Notes: generated by a model not told the origin, from the letters alone. DNA of 64,000 bases from Mesostigma viride (GCA_009746045.1 RPFO01000002.1:583744-647743), one strand, 5' to 3'. Shown: positions 1-11,898, counted from the first letter of the stretch. Made by a program: numbers and translations.

Positions 1-2818
1 CAGCTAGGACGCTTGGGCCGTCATGATTTGTACCAAGGGCACTCAGCTCTGCACTTGGATCACGCATCGTCGGGTCGCTCGTTGCCTGGCGGCTTGTGCT
101 ACCAGCCGTTCCCACCGCAGGGGCCCCTGCGACACGGCCACCATCACCCCCTACTCGCCCACCATCACCCATCGCATGGCTATCATTAATCATACTATTA
201 TTACTGTTCTGATTACTATTGTTACTATTATTCAAGCCCTTGTCACATGAGCCGACGGAGGTAACCTCTCCGGCTGCCACGCTGTCCCTAGCGTTGCCAC
301 CATCCACATCCTCCAGAATAAATCGGCGCGCCGACACGCGCCGGCTAGTCAGCCCGCGGATCGCAGAGGCGGGCCGACCCGGCCCCCCCTCGACCCTGCT
401 GCCCCCCCCATCACGTCTCCCCCCATCACCTTTTCCCCCATCCCCACTTTCACCATCGCCACTGCCACCTTCCCCTCCACCGCCGATAATGCTAGCACCC
501 AGGCCAGCGCTGTCGGCGGGCCGACCCGAGGTATCCACGGCCACAACGTCCGCCACCCTTGCTGCGGTGACTGCCGCATCACCCACCACCCTTGCGGTAG
601 TAAATCCGGCAGCACCGTCCATTTCCAGTGGCGCCGCTCTTACAGCATGGATGGGCATCGCGACATCAGTATCGGCACGATAGGGATTGGTATCAGCATC
701 AATAACGGCACGATCACCGGGTTGGGATGTCTTCCCTTTCAACCTGGGCGCATGACCCGCAGTCACAGGCTCCCCTCCCAACGCTCCATCATCTGCACCT
801 TGCTGCTTGGCCACCCTGGTGGACACCCTGTCCTTGGGCGCCCGAGCCGATGGCTTTCCTTGGTCTGCTGGGCCACCCGCCCGGAGACCAGGCACAGGAG
901 CACCCACCGCCGACTGCGGCCCAGACAATAAACTGGCAGCCGCCGGTGAGGGTACCCCAGGCCCAACAATAGCAGCCGTTACGGACTGGGCACCGGGCAT
1001 GCTTGCACCCGCACCCGCCCCACCCGCGACTGAACCCCCCCCCCGCCCCACCCGCAACTGCCTCCCCCCCCCCCGGCCCCCCCACCCAGGCCCACCCCAC
1101 CCCCGCCCCACCCACCCCCGCCCCACCCACCCCCGCCCCCCACGCGCTGATGACCGCGACCTCGGGACCCCCCCTCGCGCGGTTGCGGGACAGGGAGGCG
1201 TTCAGAGACATGTCTAGGGGCCCAACGTCCCCACCATCCCCGGCGCCATGCCCCGCCGCCGTGCCATGCCCCGCCGACGCGCCCTGCCCTGCCAATGCAC
1301 TCGCTGGGTCACCCTTTGAACCATGCCTCGCAATGGATGAATCCATCATTGAGGTACCTTCGGCGGCACTGCCGACACCACGGGCCCTCTCTTCTGGCAT
1401 AGGCAACGGGGGCCGGGCTGGTGATGCATCCTGACCTAGCCGCCCCCACTGATGGCCTGTGACGCGATTGGCCGCAGCCCCTTGCCCATGCACTGCCGAG
1501 GAAGACCCAGTCGCACGGCTGCCGCAGACGCCGTCGCCGGCACTCGTCCCGCCAGGACTAGTACCAGCACGAGTACCGCCACCGCCGCCACCGCTGCCGT
1601 CGCCGCCACCAACATACCGATCATACCCACCAACAACAACATCATCGCCGCCTTGGCCCCGATCCACCGCTGAGGAAGGCATGCAGCTCCAGGGCCGGGG
1701 CTTGGTCTTCTTGGGAGGAGGGGAAGAGGCACGAGGCCCACCAACACCGCTGCCACCGCTACTAGAACCCGTACCCGCAACATACCCCCCCGGTCCAATA
1801 GCACCCCCAACGCTGCCCCGTGGACCTGTTTTCGGCCCGCCGGCTATGATTGACCCGCTGACGGTCGCCGCTTCATTCTCTTGCGCCACTGCGGCCAGCA
1901 CGGCTGCCACGCGCCGCGCCGGGTCGGTCTCCCCCACGTCGCCAGATGGCGCCACGACATCGGCCCCCACGCGGCCCATCCCGCCTGCAAGCCCAGCAGC
2001 CCCGCTCCCTTTGGAGGCCCAGGGCGGGGTCGCGGGGGACGCCTTGCTACCAAGGCGTGCGACGGCTGATACCGGGCGGGATGCACGGGTGACCGTGGCG
2101 CCACCGCCAGAATAATGGGACGCACCGCCACCAGAAGGCGCCGCGACCTTCGGAGGCCCTTGTTGAGGGAACAACGAGAGCGGGGACTGCGCGCTCCCTG
2201 GCTGCTGTGCCCTGCCTGGCCCGGATGCCAGAAGTTGCGCTGCCTGCAAAGGCTGCTGCGATGATTTCTGCTGTGACGGCATGGCGGGGCGTGATGTCAG
2301 AATGACTCCAGGGGAAGCCCCTGGCTTGACCCGCACGGGGCTGGGAAGCACCGCCGACATGGGGCGCACCCGCTTGCCACCTGCCCTGACCGCCGCGTTG
2401 CCAGAAAACACCGCGGAGCTGTTCGCCGGGCCTCCAGCCACCGCGGCCGCCCCAACACCCTCGTTACTGCTGAGCATCCGCAGGGGGGCGCCAGGGGGTT
2501 GGCCCCCGGGACGTGACGGCTGCCAGTTTCGGGACACATGAGCATTCTTCTCGTCCGCATCATCGAGCCCATCCCCATCTTCCCCGCTGCCCGCCGATAG
2601 CTCCTCTGATATCTCGCCATCGCCCTCCCTGGCAGGCGTACCTGACCCTGCGTCGGACCCAGGGTGGGCCCCCTCCCTGGCCCCACCATCAGATCGATCT
2701 TCTTCTGACATCCCCTCGCTTTCCGATAGCCTTTCATCCTCGTCTAATTCTGGCACCAACTCAGACATGGACGCTGACTCACCGTGGCTCCCATCATCAT
2801 CAACTATACCATCATCAT

Positions 2819-2876
<58 letters not shown>

Positions 2877-4074
2877 GTCGTCGTTGTCGCCATCAACGAT
2901 ATCATCACCATCTCGGCCAACCCGAGGCTTCCCTTTCAGGTACCGCGCCGCAGAGATGCCAGCATCAGCACGCTCCACGGGACGCGCACCCGAGCCAGAC
3001 GCGCCTGTACTGCCAGTATGACATCTGGCATCTGACAAACCTCCGACGGGTGACTCCGACTTCACCCCGTTCCCAGGGGCTGCGGAATCACTGCTGGTAG
3101 ATGCTCCTCCCAAGCCTGCGCTTGATGTGCCTGTGTGACTGGAAGTATCCCTTGAGCTGGCGACAGGCACGCCCAAGCTAGCCACAGCCGCGCGCACCAT
3201 CGTCGAGCCCGGCTGGCCCACCACCTCCAGGGAGGGGGGGCAGGGCTCCTCCTCCCCTGAGAGGGCATCAAAGTCGTCGTCGTACTCGTCCTCTTCAAAC
3301 TGATCATCGCCATAATCGTCCTCCACGTCCACCCCATCGCCCTCCCCACCCTCCGTCTCCGTCACGCCAACATCCCCACGGACGCGGTGCCCCCCCACCC
3401 CGCACCCAGCCTCCCCATGCCACCCGCCCATCCCTCCCACACCATCTCCCCGCCCCCTCTGTTCACCTGTTTGCCCCCAATCCTCCCCCCTGTAATCATC
3501 ACCCCCTCCAATCACGCCGCTGCTTCCACCCACCCACATGCCCCCCACGCTGGAGGCCACCGTGGCCGCCCCCCCCCCAGGGTCCCCGTGGCCGGAGCCG
3601 AAGAGCTCGTACCCGGTCCCCGTGACGGTCGAGTAGGTGCCGTCGAACGTGGACACCGCCCAGGTGCCGCCAGGGTGGTCCCCGCCGCCTTCCCTGGGAG
3701 AATCCTCCCCACCAGCCCCTTGCCCGCTCTGGAACCGACTCGTCGACGTCTCGCCCCCATACTCCCCGCCTTCCCACTCCTTTCCCTTCTCCCAGTCATC
3801 ACCTCCCTCTCTACCCTCGTAGCTGCGGCCCCTGGACTGGGATCCCATGGCGTGGCGACCCTCGTTGTAGTGTCCCCCTAACGTGTCCCCCCCGTGGCCT
3901 TGCTCATCCTCACAACTTTCTTCCCCTTGCTCTTCCTCGTCTTCATTGTCCCCACCCTCGCCGTTGCCCTCCTCGCCCTCATAATCCTCCTCCCCGTCAT
4001 TGTCCTCATCCAGGGCCTGATCCAGCCTCTCCTTGCGACGCACCATCTCATCCCCTGAGCCATCCCCTCCCTCG

Positions 4075-4118
<44 letters not shown>

Positions 4119-4778
4119 GTCATCACCCTCTTCCTCTTCTTCTTCTTCCTGCTCCTCCTCCTCTTCCTCCTCTTCTCCTTCCTCACCCTCGGTGGCATAG
4201 TCTTCGTCACCCTCGTCATAATACCCCCCTTGGTCACTAAACACCGAGTTCATCGTGTGGTCCGTGACGCCCTGGCCCGCGGGCGACGCGTACCCGTACT
4301 CCTGGTCATCGGAACCCTGGGAGTCGTTCCCGCCAGCAAACAGGGAGATCTTCTCGCCATTCTGCGCTTGCAGGATGATACTTGTCGGCTCCTTTTGCCA
4401 CGTGGGCCGCTGCTGCCTTCGACGGAACTCGCCCGACTGGTGGCGGGACGGAGACGCCGCTTTGAGCGATTTCCCCGACGTGGCCTCCCTGAACTGCTGC
4501 TCCTTCACGCGCTCCTCGTTCGCGCCCCGGATGAAAGTATTAAAACCGGATTCGCGCGCGGATAGGTGCATGTCCTTCGAATTCGCCTGCTGCGGCCGGG
4601 TCTGGGGGGGAGGTCTTCGCCCCCCTCCTGTGCCCGTCCCCGCCAACCGAGGGCGCTCCCTTGGGTCCCACGTATCCGGGAACGGGTCCTCCTTCTCGGG
4701 TTGAATAGCGACGACGATAGCATCTGGCTTTCGGTTCCACTGACGCCGCACCCGCCCCTCCCCTGGCCCATCTGTCAT
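1..4778 (-). CDS. Large acidic, low-complexity protein, 3'-incomplete (possible KATNIP-like)
   Basis: A host gene read leftward from an ATG at 4778 and running off the window. The first ~140 residues are non-repetitive and basic (ESGFNTFIRGANEE; then RPTWQKEP and QAQNGEKISLF). They are followed by Glu/Asp runs, two poly-Asp tracts and long Gly/Ser/Ala/Pro-rich disorder with RPMSAVLPSP and ARRVAAVLAAVAQENEA. The starting frame stays open to 789. A different frame, with the same composition, is open from about 1035 to base 1, so the gene probably crosses the GC-rich minisatellite at 1024-1142 by a frame change (homopolymer length error, or an intron). The N-terminal GAN motif and the RPxSA motif resemble katanin-interacting protein (KATNIP), a ciliary microtubule factor. 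That is recollection of the family, not proof. The conserved C-terminal domains would lie outside the window. Confidence 0.6.
1024..1142. repeat. GC-rich minisatellite with poly-C runs
   Basis: Tandem 15-bp units (gccccacccaccccc) and runs of 8-10 C. On the minus strand they encode GGAGV repeats. The reading frame of the large minus-strand gene changes across this tract. Confidence 0.8.
2811..2880. repeat. (ATC)n microsatellite encoding poly-Asp
   Basis: Mostly pure trinucleotide repeat within the large minus-strand gene, encoding a poly-aspartate tract. Confidence 0.9.
4073..4126. repeat. (ATC)n microsatellite encoding poly-Asp
   Basis: Second trinucleotide tract of the same gene, flanked by Glu codons. 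It encodes about 16 consecutive Asp residues. Confidence 0.9.
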
Positions 4779-5438
4779 GATGGCTCAGTTTTTAGACCCT
4801 TAAGCAGAGAGCCGGCGATGATCGATGGCGACGTTACCTGTGCAGCTCGAATAACACAGGTCTTACGGAGCTCAACTAAACGGCATAATTTACGAGCTAA
4901 GCAAGTCCCACCCATGCCAAGATGGGGAGCAGATAACCACCTCCAATGGAATTGTAAAGCCATGGACTTTTTTAGATTCGAGAGCGTATCTTACTTCCAG
5001 GTTTCTAAAAACTTGCTGCCTCTACGTGCCTGCAGGCCGCTGTCTCGCATGTGACATACCGTCACGCCCATGGACAAGTCATGGAAGAGAAGAAAGAAAA
5101 CAGACAGTTTCGAGCGTAGGGAGATACGTCGCGGTTCCGTCCGCGCTACATAACCTAAATTGTGTCACAACCATATCAATATCATTAGAGATTTCCCTTG
5201 CTGGCTTATGACAGCGAAGTCTGAAGTCTCAACCTCCATGCCTGGGCAGCTCGAATAAACAGATAAACACAGAGGCATATCCGCGGGAATTCAAAGGCTT
5301 GCCACTGCCTAACTGCCAACCGAGCTGCCAACAGACAATTTGCAGGAACATGAAATCTTAAGGACTCGGTGATTCGCGGAAACTCGAATATACTAACGCA
5401 ACTTAAGATCCCGGACCCCCCACCCCACGCTCCCCTCA

Positions 5439-5506
5439 TTATTACAGTACTGTAATAAGACCTATTTACAGATCTGTAAAGTTAGGGCCCGAAAAATAAG
5501 ATGGTT
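5439..5506. repeat. Palindromic repeat with ACAGATCTGT core
   Basis: Contains a 20-bp palindrome around CAGTACTG and TTTACAGATCTGTAAA, followed by gttagggcccgaaaaata. The latter block recurs inverted at 11988-12028, suggesting ends of a small palindromic MITE-like family. Confidence 0.55.
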
Positions 5507-5880
5507 CCGGGGCCGCGCCGGGCTCATGGTTTCAGTAGGTTTCAATCGCTGCTCAATTGACAGAAAATGCACATGAGGCCATCAACATTCAGATATGTTA
5601 TTCCTGAAAAGTGACCTTCCACACCAGGAGAATGAAGGTCGATCGGATGCTGCTTTGACGCATGAGCCGGATCCACGTGCTCTCGGAGCGGCCGGTCTCC
5701 CGGGTGGGCCACCGGCCTCGGCAGCCGGCGGGAGCATGACCTGCAGGCGTCGTGGCTCGCTTACCTCATCAAGCAATATGCGCATGCTGAAAGCCGGCTA
5801 CCGGGGTCTAGGCAGAGTTACATTATCTGCCCGAACAAAGCACCTCTTAAACCTTTCTCGGCAACGAAGCTCTGAGCAGA

Positions 5881-5960
5881 CCTATAGTAAATTAAATTAA
5901 AATAAAATAAATTATAATATGACTCCGTTGGGAGATCGATCATGATGTAGCACATATTCG
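5881..5960 (-). repeat. 5'-truncated LINE 3' end (hairpin + AT-rich tail)
   Basis: Read on the minus strand: the gtgctacat box, a CTCC-CAAC-GGAG hairpin and an AATTTAATTT tail, as at many other sites in the window. Confidence 0.7.
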
Positions 5961-6097
5961 GCCCGTGCCGGATGGATGGGGGGGGGGACAAAGCCGCGAA
6001 ACCGAACTAATCTAACTCTAAGCTAATCTAATCTAGAAAACCCTACCTACGTAGAGGACATGGGGGGCCTAGGCTTCTCCGTGATTTGGACGAAGAT

Positions 6098-6182
6098 CAA
6101 GGAGACACTGACCAGCGCATGAGGCCAGAAATCGGGAGAATCCGGACCATGGTAGCTCGAGCCTGCTGTTATCTTGTCCGCG
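6098..6182. repeat. Short (~80 bp) dispersed repeat, copy 1
   Basis: Starts caaggagac and ends ttatcttgtccgcg. Close copies lie at 19258-19333 and 22755-22840, with a partial copy at 46472-46512. Two of the copies have TSDs. Confidence 0.7.
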
Positions 6183-8344
6183 TGTTCATCGAGTCGTTCA
6201 GGATGATGAAGATGAATGGTGATGGAATTATGTGTATCCTTGTGCATTGAAATTATGGCTGGCTTACGTGTAGAGTGACTAGATGACCTAGACGGTGGGG
6301 CCGGAAACAGCATGCTTGATCAGGGCGTGTGTTTCGAGCCTAACTGGCCGGGAGTGTCTAGTGGCGGGTGAGCACCATTGCTGCGATCGCTCTTCCACCA
6401 TTTACGAGGAAATACCCGCAAATGGAAAACCACTAAAAAGGTCTAGCTAGCTAGTCAGTCATCACGTTAGCGGCCATGCCATGATTCCAAGCGTCCAAGA
6501 ACTGCACACGGTGCAAAGGCAAAAAGCCGGAGGACAGCACTTTCAAATGTGCGGCGGGAACCAAAAGCCCGCGGATGCCAGAAAACATCGTGTTGCTGCA
6601 GCGACGCGACGATGTGGACAATGAATCCAGTGCCAAGCCTCGGAACGGCCGCGCAAAGGAGATCTGGCATCACAGGGTTCAGGTGTGTGGAGATACTATG
6701 CGATCCAGCCGGTCGATCCACGACCTGTTTGTAGAGCTTGTGCCGAGGGGCAGCACCAAACAGATGTGGGTGACGTTGCAAAAAACACCGGACTTGACGG
6801 AGCATAATGTCTCGGTCATAGTCTTTGACCAATAAACGATGCAAGAGTTCAACAAGAGTCGTGATGAAATCGACACGATAAGAACAAAGACGGGAAAAAC
6901 GAAGATGATGGACAAGGCCAAGTGGGCCCGGGACTACCTGAGCACGCGCACTACCAAGTCCCCGCCTTGCAGGAGTGAGGGCTGCCTTGCCACTGACGAC
7001 GTCGTCCCCCCCTTCACTTTGAAGGAATTGGACGGCGCCCTTGCTCGCCTGCGGTACGATGCGGCGGTCGGTGCCGACCACCTTTCTGCTGAGCTGCTGA
7101 AGACCCCTGATCTGGCGGTTAAGGATCTTCTGCTGGCGTTCTGCAACCGTGTCCTGCTCTCTGACGAGCCTCCGCCTGCTGAGTGGCAGACGGCCATCCG
7201 CGTCATGCTGTACAAGAAGGGCTCTGCTGCTGACCCCGGTAACTACCGGGGTGTCTGCCTCCAGAGCGCCGCGCTGAAGGTCTTCATGCGCATGATGCTG
7301 CACAGGCTCCGCGCCGCGCTGGACCAACACCTGGGTGAGTCTCAGATGGGTTTTCGTCAGCGTACGCCAATACGCCGTATAATACGGTAAATACGCCGTA
7401 TTATACAATACGGCGAGGTTTGGCGTACTAACGTACTAGAAATACGCCGTATTGCGTTCTCAACGCAAATACGGCGCATAATACGTATTTTTCGCGTATT
7501 ATACGGCGCCCGGCTCCGGAATTTGGCGCCAGAGCTAGTTTTGGCGTTGCTGACCTAGGCAGGTACGCAGCCTGAACCGTACTTGGGGAGTACGGGCCTA
7601 CGGTTGGTCCCGCTTGTCATCTCTGCCAGTTGACGGCGTGGGTAAACGATGGCAAAACGAGACCGACTTGCATAAATATGATAGTTGACCTCCGCGGCCA
7701 TGGAGGTGCAGAAATCTGACAGGTATGGGAGCATGGCTTGACATTTTGAACTGCAATTTTGCAGGCATGATCCATAGGTCCTAAACAGCGTATATCATTG
7801 CCAGGCAACGCCTGGGTGTGCGCAGATATGTCTCGACCCTATGCTCGGTGCAGCAACCTCGTTTGATCAGCGACCAGGTCGGTCGCCGTGCATGTGCTAA
7901 CTGTTACTAGGCGGGAAATAAGTCGATACGTTTGTACGCGGATAGATGTGTAAAATATATTGCTGACATGTTTTATTGGCGACGACGGCCAGGAAAGCGG
8001 CTCGCAGCTACATCGATGAGGTGGGCATCCGGCTAGCTCCAGCAAGGAAGGTAATTAATCTGCGGTTTTGATCTGGTATGTGCTATCCTGTTCACGTTTT
8101 ATTGAATACTGTATCAAGGTTTTGGGTCGAATCGTATACCTATCAATAAGTTCATGGTTGTAATAAGGAATTAGTTCAATTAGCAATCTATATACCATGC
8201 AGTGGATGAGTATCACACTTCATGACCTTTATGTAAACAACAAACTGTCGATGCCCCCTAGGGCTCCCCCAGAATAGATTCTAGCCAGCTGTCTAGAAGA
8301 GGGCAATTGACATAGCTTTTACATTATAGCATGACTTGCCATCC

Positions 8345-8415
8345 ATCATGGAATATGTGCTACATGACCTCCCCACGGAGGCATGTTATAATTTAATTTA
8401 ATTTTAATTTAATGA
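8345..8415 (+). repeat. LINE 3' end, type I hairpin + tail
   Basis: Hairpin ACATG..CTCC-CCAC-GGAG..CATGT at 8362-8386, then TTTAATTTAATTTTAATTTAAT, inside the Mutator-like element. Confidence 0.75.
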
Positions 8416-8639
8416 CTTGCCATGTATTTCTCGAGCATAGTATACTGATCTAGCCCCAACGGCTTAGAGTAGCCCCAACGGTTTAGAGTGGCATGAACGC
8501 AATCACATTAGCCCAGCCATGGCTCAGCGTGGCCATTTGCTTATGCCTTAGCAGACGCCCGTTGAGCTCACTTCACCTTTCTTGTACAGCATTAGCTATG
8601 CTTCAGCCTACCTCTGGTATCGTTAATAATGGTTGTCCC

Positions 8640-8840
8640 ACAGTGATGCGCCCCGGCCCCGTGATGTGGATAGAGCGCTCGATGTGGCCTGCCCACCGAC
8701 TGGTGGGCGGTGGCAGTGAGAGAAGCTAGGGCGCCCTCCCTCCCTGTCATTGTGTACAGGGGTTGAAGGTTCCTCTACTTTGTATTGGCACCCACGTGAC
8801 GCAGTCACGTGATAATTAACTAATTAATTAATTAATTACA
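8640..8840 (+). repeat. LINE/SINE 3' end, type III hairpin + (TTAA)n tail
   Basis: A ~200-bp unit ending in CACGTGACGCAGTCACGTG (8793-8811) and a TTAA-rich tail. The same unit recurs at 28600-28794 (shared gtgagagaagctagggcgcc and gttgaaggttcct). Confidence 0.75.
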
Positions 8841-10339
8841 CTTCATACAATTGATGAGACAACCAAGTGAGTGTCAAACGGCTACCGACGACCTCTACGT
8901 GCATTGTATTGTTTTTCATCAAGATTGAGACATTAGCTAGAGTGTTTGAGAGGCACGCCCATGGGATAAACACCTTAGAATATTTTATCCTAATTGAAAA
9001 TCCACTTTTCCGAACAAAAAACCACTTTTTGAGCTCTTGGCGTATAATACGCGTATAATACGTGTATAATACGAAATACGCAATACGCCGAGGTTTTGCC
9101 GTATTGCCGTATTATTGCCGTATTGGCTCACACTGGTTTTCGTCGTGGTCGTAACACTGTCATGCCTGTGTTTGTCGCGCGCCGGTTGATGGAGGAGGTG
9201 CGTCGCCTTTGCCCTGACAGTTTGCCGCTGGTCTTCATTTTTGTTGACTATATCAAGGCCTTTGACACGGTCCTCTGGGAGGCTCTTTGGGCCATCCTAG
9301 CTCTGGACCGAGTGCCACCAGCGTTTATTGCTGCCATTCCCCGACTGTATGAGGGCTCACAGGCAGTAGTGCGGACTGCGGAAGGCACCACCCCACCATT
9401 CCCCCTTCACCACGGGGTGTGGCAAGGTTGTGTCCTGTCTCCATACCTGTTCATTATTGTCGTGGACCACGTCATGCGCCAGGCACGTGCGCGCTTTACT
9501 GCTCTTAGGGGGTTCGAGCCAGGCTTGGACATCCTTAACGTGAAAGAGTACGGCGGGGTTAGACCTGGTTACCGCCTGGCTGACCTGATTTATGTGGACG
9601 ACACCGCCCTCATCGCGCGCCCCGAGCACAATCAGACCTGGCTGGACTGCCGGTCTGGGCCTGGAGGCGAGGGCGGTGGGGTTGGAGATTATTGTCAAAA
9701 CTGAGGCGATGGTGATTGGGGCCTCCAGTCGTCCACCGCTGCCGCGCCTGCTCGACGGGACGGAGGTCCCATTCCGCGACCGCTTCAAGCTGTTGGGGAG
9801 TTGGCTTCCTGACACTGCCGACGATGTGGACACCCGCATCGGCCTTTCCTGGGCCAAACTCCGTTCGCTCAACACCTACTGGCACTCCAAGGGCCTGGAC
9901 GAGCACCGCAAGCGCTTGCTCTTCAAGGTCCTCGTTCTCACGGTGCTCACGTATGGCGCCGAGGCATGGACACTCACGGCAACACTGGCAGCCAAGCTAG
10001 ACGGCACGGTAACCCGGATGCTCCGACAGGTCCTGAATGTAGGGTTTTCTCAGCGTAGGTCCTTAGAGTCTTTGTATCACGGGATGCCTCGTATTTCGGA
10101 TGAGATTAGGCAGCGTAGGATAGCATTTGTAGGACATCTTGCTCGCACCAGCCAGGTCGATACCGCCCTTGGTCTGGCCGGTCCCCAGCGGCTCGGCCAG
10201 CCAGGGCGGCATATTTTGACCTGGCCTGGCCCCTTGAGAACATTCCTAAAAAGGTAGGGAAACATGCCATGACCTATACCCAGATGTTGCTGGACGACCT
10301 AGTGGTCCCAGCCCAGTTTGAGTACCGCATCCACTCTCT

Positions 10340-10494
10340 GGAGGCGTTTTGATGAGTAGTGTAGTTAGGATTTTCTAGATAGAGTTAGGATAGTTCGATC
10401 ACGCGGCTTCCTCCACCCCATCCATCATGAAATATGTGCTACATGACCTCCCCACGGAGGCATGTTATAATTTAATTTAATTTTAATTAATTAA
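10340..10494 (+). mobile_element. 155-bp 5'-truncated LINE-A 3' end inside LINE-A ORF2
   Basis: A 10-bp TSD, TCCACTCTCT, lies at 10330-10339 and 10495-10504. The insert starts ggaggcgttttgatgagtag (the end of ORF2 plus 3' UTR) and ends with the type I hairpin and a TTAATTAA tail. The same target decamer in another LINE-A copy was hit at 27746. Confidence 0.85.
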
Positions 10495-10779
10495 TCCACT
10501 CTCTCTCCCGTCTTTGGACTGCCATGCAGGACAAGACGCGGTGGAAGAAGATTGTCAAGGCGCACACGCCAGCCCCTGTGGGCAAGCCGCCTCCCCCCAA
10601 GCGGAGGAGCCGTTTTGATGAGTAGCGTAGATAGGCTTTTCTAGACTAGATATAGCTTAGAGTTAGGTTAGTTCGATTACGCGGCTTCCTCCACACCACC
10701 CATCCAACCTGGAATATGTGCTACATGATCTCCCAACGGAGACATGTTATAATTTGATTTTTTTTCAAGTGGGCCCGGG

Positions 10780-11024
10780 TCATAGACGGAGGACAACGAG
10801 CCCCGCCCTGTGGGGAAGCGCCCGCGTGTGCAAGCCCGTGGGAGGCACGCCAGTGCTGTATAGAGAGATGTTGTTGTTAGAAACTCTGTTAGATAGATCG
10901 ATGTCGTAGGTAGCTGATGTAGATAGCATAGACCGGTAGGATTGTTTGCACCCACCCATCCATCCATCGGGGTTAATGCTCCGTGACTCCCCAACGGGAG
11001 CACGAGTCTAATTAATTAATTAAT
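10780..11024 (+). repeat. 3' end of a LINE with type II hairpin
   Basis: Downstream remainder of the element into which LINE-A copy 1 inserted. It ends with GTG(a)CTCCC-CAAC-GGGAGCAC (10983-11003) and an ATTAATTAATT tail. A minus-strand relative lies at 24720-24830. Confidence 0.7.
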
Positions 11025-11128
11025 CTAGAAAACCCTACCTATTCTACTCAGCAAAGCGCCCCTTCCGCTTGGGGGGAGGGGGCTTGCCCACATGGGCTGG
11101 CGTATGAGCCTGGACAATGGTCTTCCAC

Positions 11129-11165
11129 TCCCAACGGAGTTATGTTCCAAATTAATTAATTAATT
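11129..11165 (+). mobile_element. 37-bp insertion consisting only of a LINE hairpin/tail
   Basis: Sequence tcccaacggagttatgttcc plus a TTAA tail, inserted in the LINE-A 3' region. The 13-bp TSD AATGGTCTTCCAC lies at 11116-11128 and 11166-11178. It is an extreme 5' truncation starting in the hairpin. Confidence 0.85.
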
Positions 11166-11270
11166 AATGGTCTTCCACCTCTTCTTGTCCTGCATAGCAG
11201 TCCAAGCAAGAGAGAGGGAGTGAATGCGATGTTCAAACTGCGCTGGGACCACTAGGTCAGCCATCAACTG

Positions 11271-11880
11271 CTATGGGTAGGTCATGACATGTTTGCCTAC
11301 CTTCTTTGGAATGTCCTTGGGGCCAGGCCAGGTCAGGATATGCCGCCCTGGCTGGCCAAGCCGCTGGGGGCCGGCCTGACCGAGGGCGGTGACTACCTGG
11401 CTGGTGCGAGCAAGATGTCCTACGAATGCTATCCTACGCTGTCTAATCTCGTCCGAAATGCGAGGCATGCCCTGGTACAAAGATTCTAAAGACCGATGCG
11501 TGGAAAACCCTACATTCAGGGCCTGACGGAGCATCCTGGTTACCGTGCCGGCCGTTTAGCTTGGCCGCCAACGTGTCCGTGAGCGTCCATGCCTCGGCGC
11601 CATACGTGAGCACCGTGAGGACCAGGACCTTGAGGAGCATGCGCTTGCGGTGCTCGCCGAGGACCTTCGAGTGCCAGTAGGTTTTGAGCGAACGATGCCG
11701 AGCCCAGGCCAGGCCGATGCGGGTGTCCACATCGGTGGCGGTGTCGGGAAGCATGCTCCCCAGCAGTTTAAAGCGATCACGAAACGGGACCTCCGTCCCG
11801 TCTAGCAGCCGTGGTAGCGGCGGGCTACTGGAAGCCCCAATCACCATAGCCTCAGTTTTGACACTAATCTCCAACCCCAC
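11271..11880 (-). pseudogene. LINE-A ORF2 C-terminal fragment
   Basis: Encodes GLEISVKTEAMVIGASS, FRDRFKLLGSMLPDTATDVD, the thumb region KRMLLKVLVLTVLTYGAEAW and IAFVGHLARTSQV. A frame change lies near 11530. The family is the same as the plus-strand copy at 9592-10257. No catalytic palm motifs remain. Confidence 0.75.
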
Positions 11881-11898
11881 GAAGACGTAAAGGCATTA

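Larger units (their letters stand above)
4779..6918. other. Intergenic region with small repeats
   Basis: No gene is recognised. It holds an ACAGATCTGT palindrome repeat (5439-5506), a LINE hairpin/tail in minus orientation (5881-5960) and a short mobile repeat (6098-6182). The last ~90 bp (6839-6932), read through to 10780 onward, give a short frame (MMDKAKWARVIDGG) resembling the extreme C-terminus of the LINE ORF2 family. Confidence 0.6.
7359..9134. mobile_element. Mutator-like non-autonomous DNA transposon (1776 bp)
   Basis: Splits the LINE-A reverse transcriptase inside the codons for MGFR. A 10-bp TSD, GGTTTTCGTC, lies at 7349-7358 and 9135-9144. Terminal inverted repeats: AGCGTACGCCAATACG at the left, AGTGTGAGCCAATACG (reverse complement) at the right. 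Subterminal regions are packed with variants of CGTATAATACG. There is no transposase-like ORF. A 9-11 bp TSD with AT/GC-striped inverted ends fits MULEs, but the family assignment is inferred. It contains two later LINE tails (8345-8415 and about 8640-8840). Confidence 0.75.
6935..10625 (+). pseudogene. LINE-A ORF2 reverse transcriptase, interrupted
   Basis: The N-terminal fingers/palm part lies at about 7000-7350 (LKELDGALARLRYDAAVGAD, then GNYRGVCLQ and ESQMGFR). After the nested DNA element the frame resumes at 9135 with GFRRGRNTVM and motif A (FVDYIKAFDTV). Motif C appears as YVDD (LIYVDDTALI, about 9585-9615). The thumb/C-terminal part follows at 9600-10257, shifted by a frame change near 9655. 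Another shift near 10240 leads to ENIPKKVGKHAMTYTQMLLDD. After the 155-bp nested insertion the last codons (TAMQDKTRWKKIVKAHTPAP) run to a TAG at 10625. No endonuclease domain is present, so this copy is 5'-truncated and dead. YADD is the usual form in the other LINE copies here. Confidence 0.8.
6933..10765 (+). mobile_element. LINE-A copy 1 (L1-like, 5'-truncated), with two nested insertions
   Basis: Bounded by a 14-bp TSD, CAAGTGGGCCCGGG, at 6919-6932 and 10766-10779. It contains most of a reverse-transcriptase ORF2, a 3' UTR, a hairpin (10723-10747: ACATG..CTCC-CAAC-GGAG..CATGT) and an AT-rich tail. It is interrupted by a Mutator-like element (7359-9134) and by a 155-bp LINE 3' end (10340-10494). 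It inserted into the 3' end of another LINE whose remainder is 10780-11024. Confidence 0.85.
11025..11885 (-). mobile_element. LINE-A copy, minus strand, 5'-truncated
   Basis: Reverse-strand LINE-A: 5' break at about 11885, C-terminal ORF2 region (11271-11880), ORF2 end and 3' UTR (11030-11270) and an ATTA-rich tail at its left. It contains a 37-bp nested insertion (11129-11165). It lies tail-to-tail with the preceding element. Confidence 0.75.

Noticed and set aside
6467-7408. 313-codon open frame on the minus strand
   Set aside because: It is antisense to the LINE-A reverse transcriptase and matches no family.
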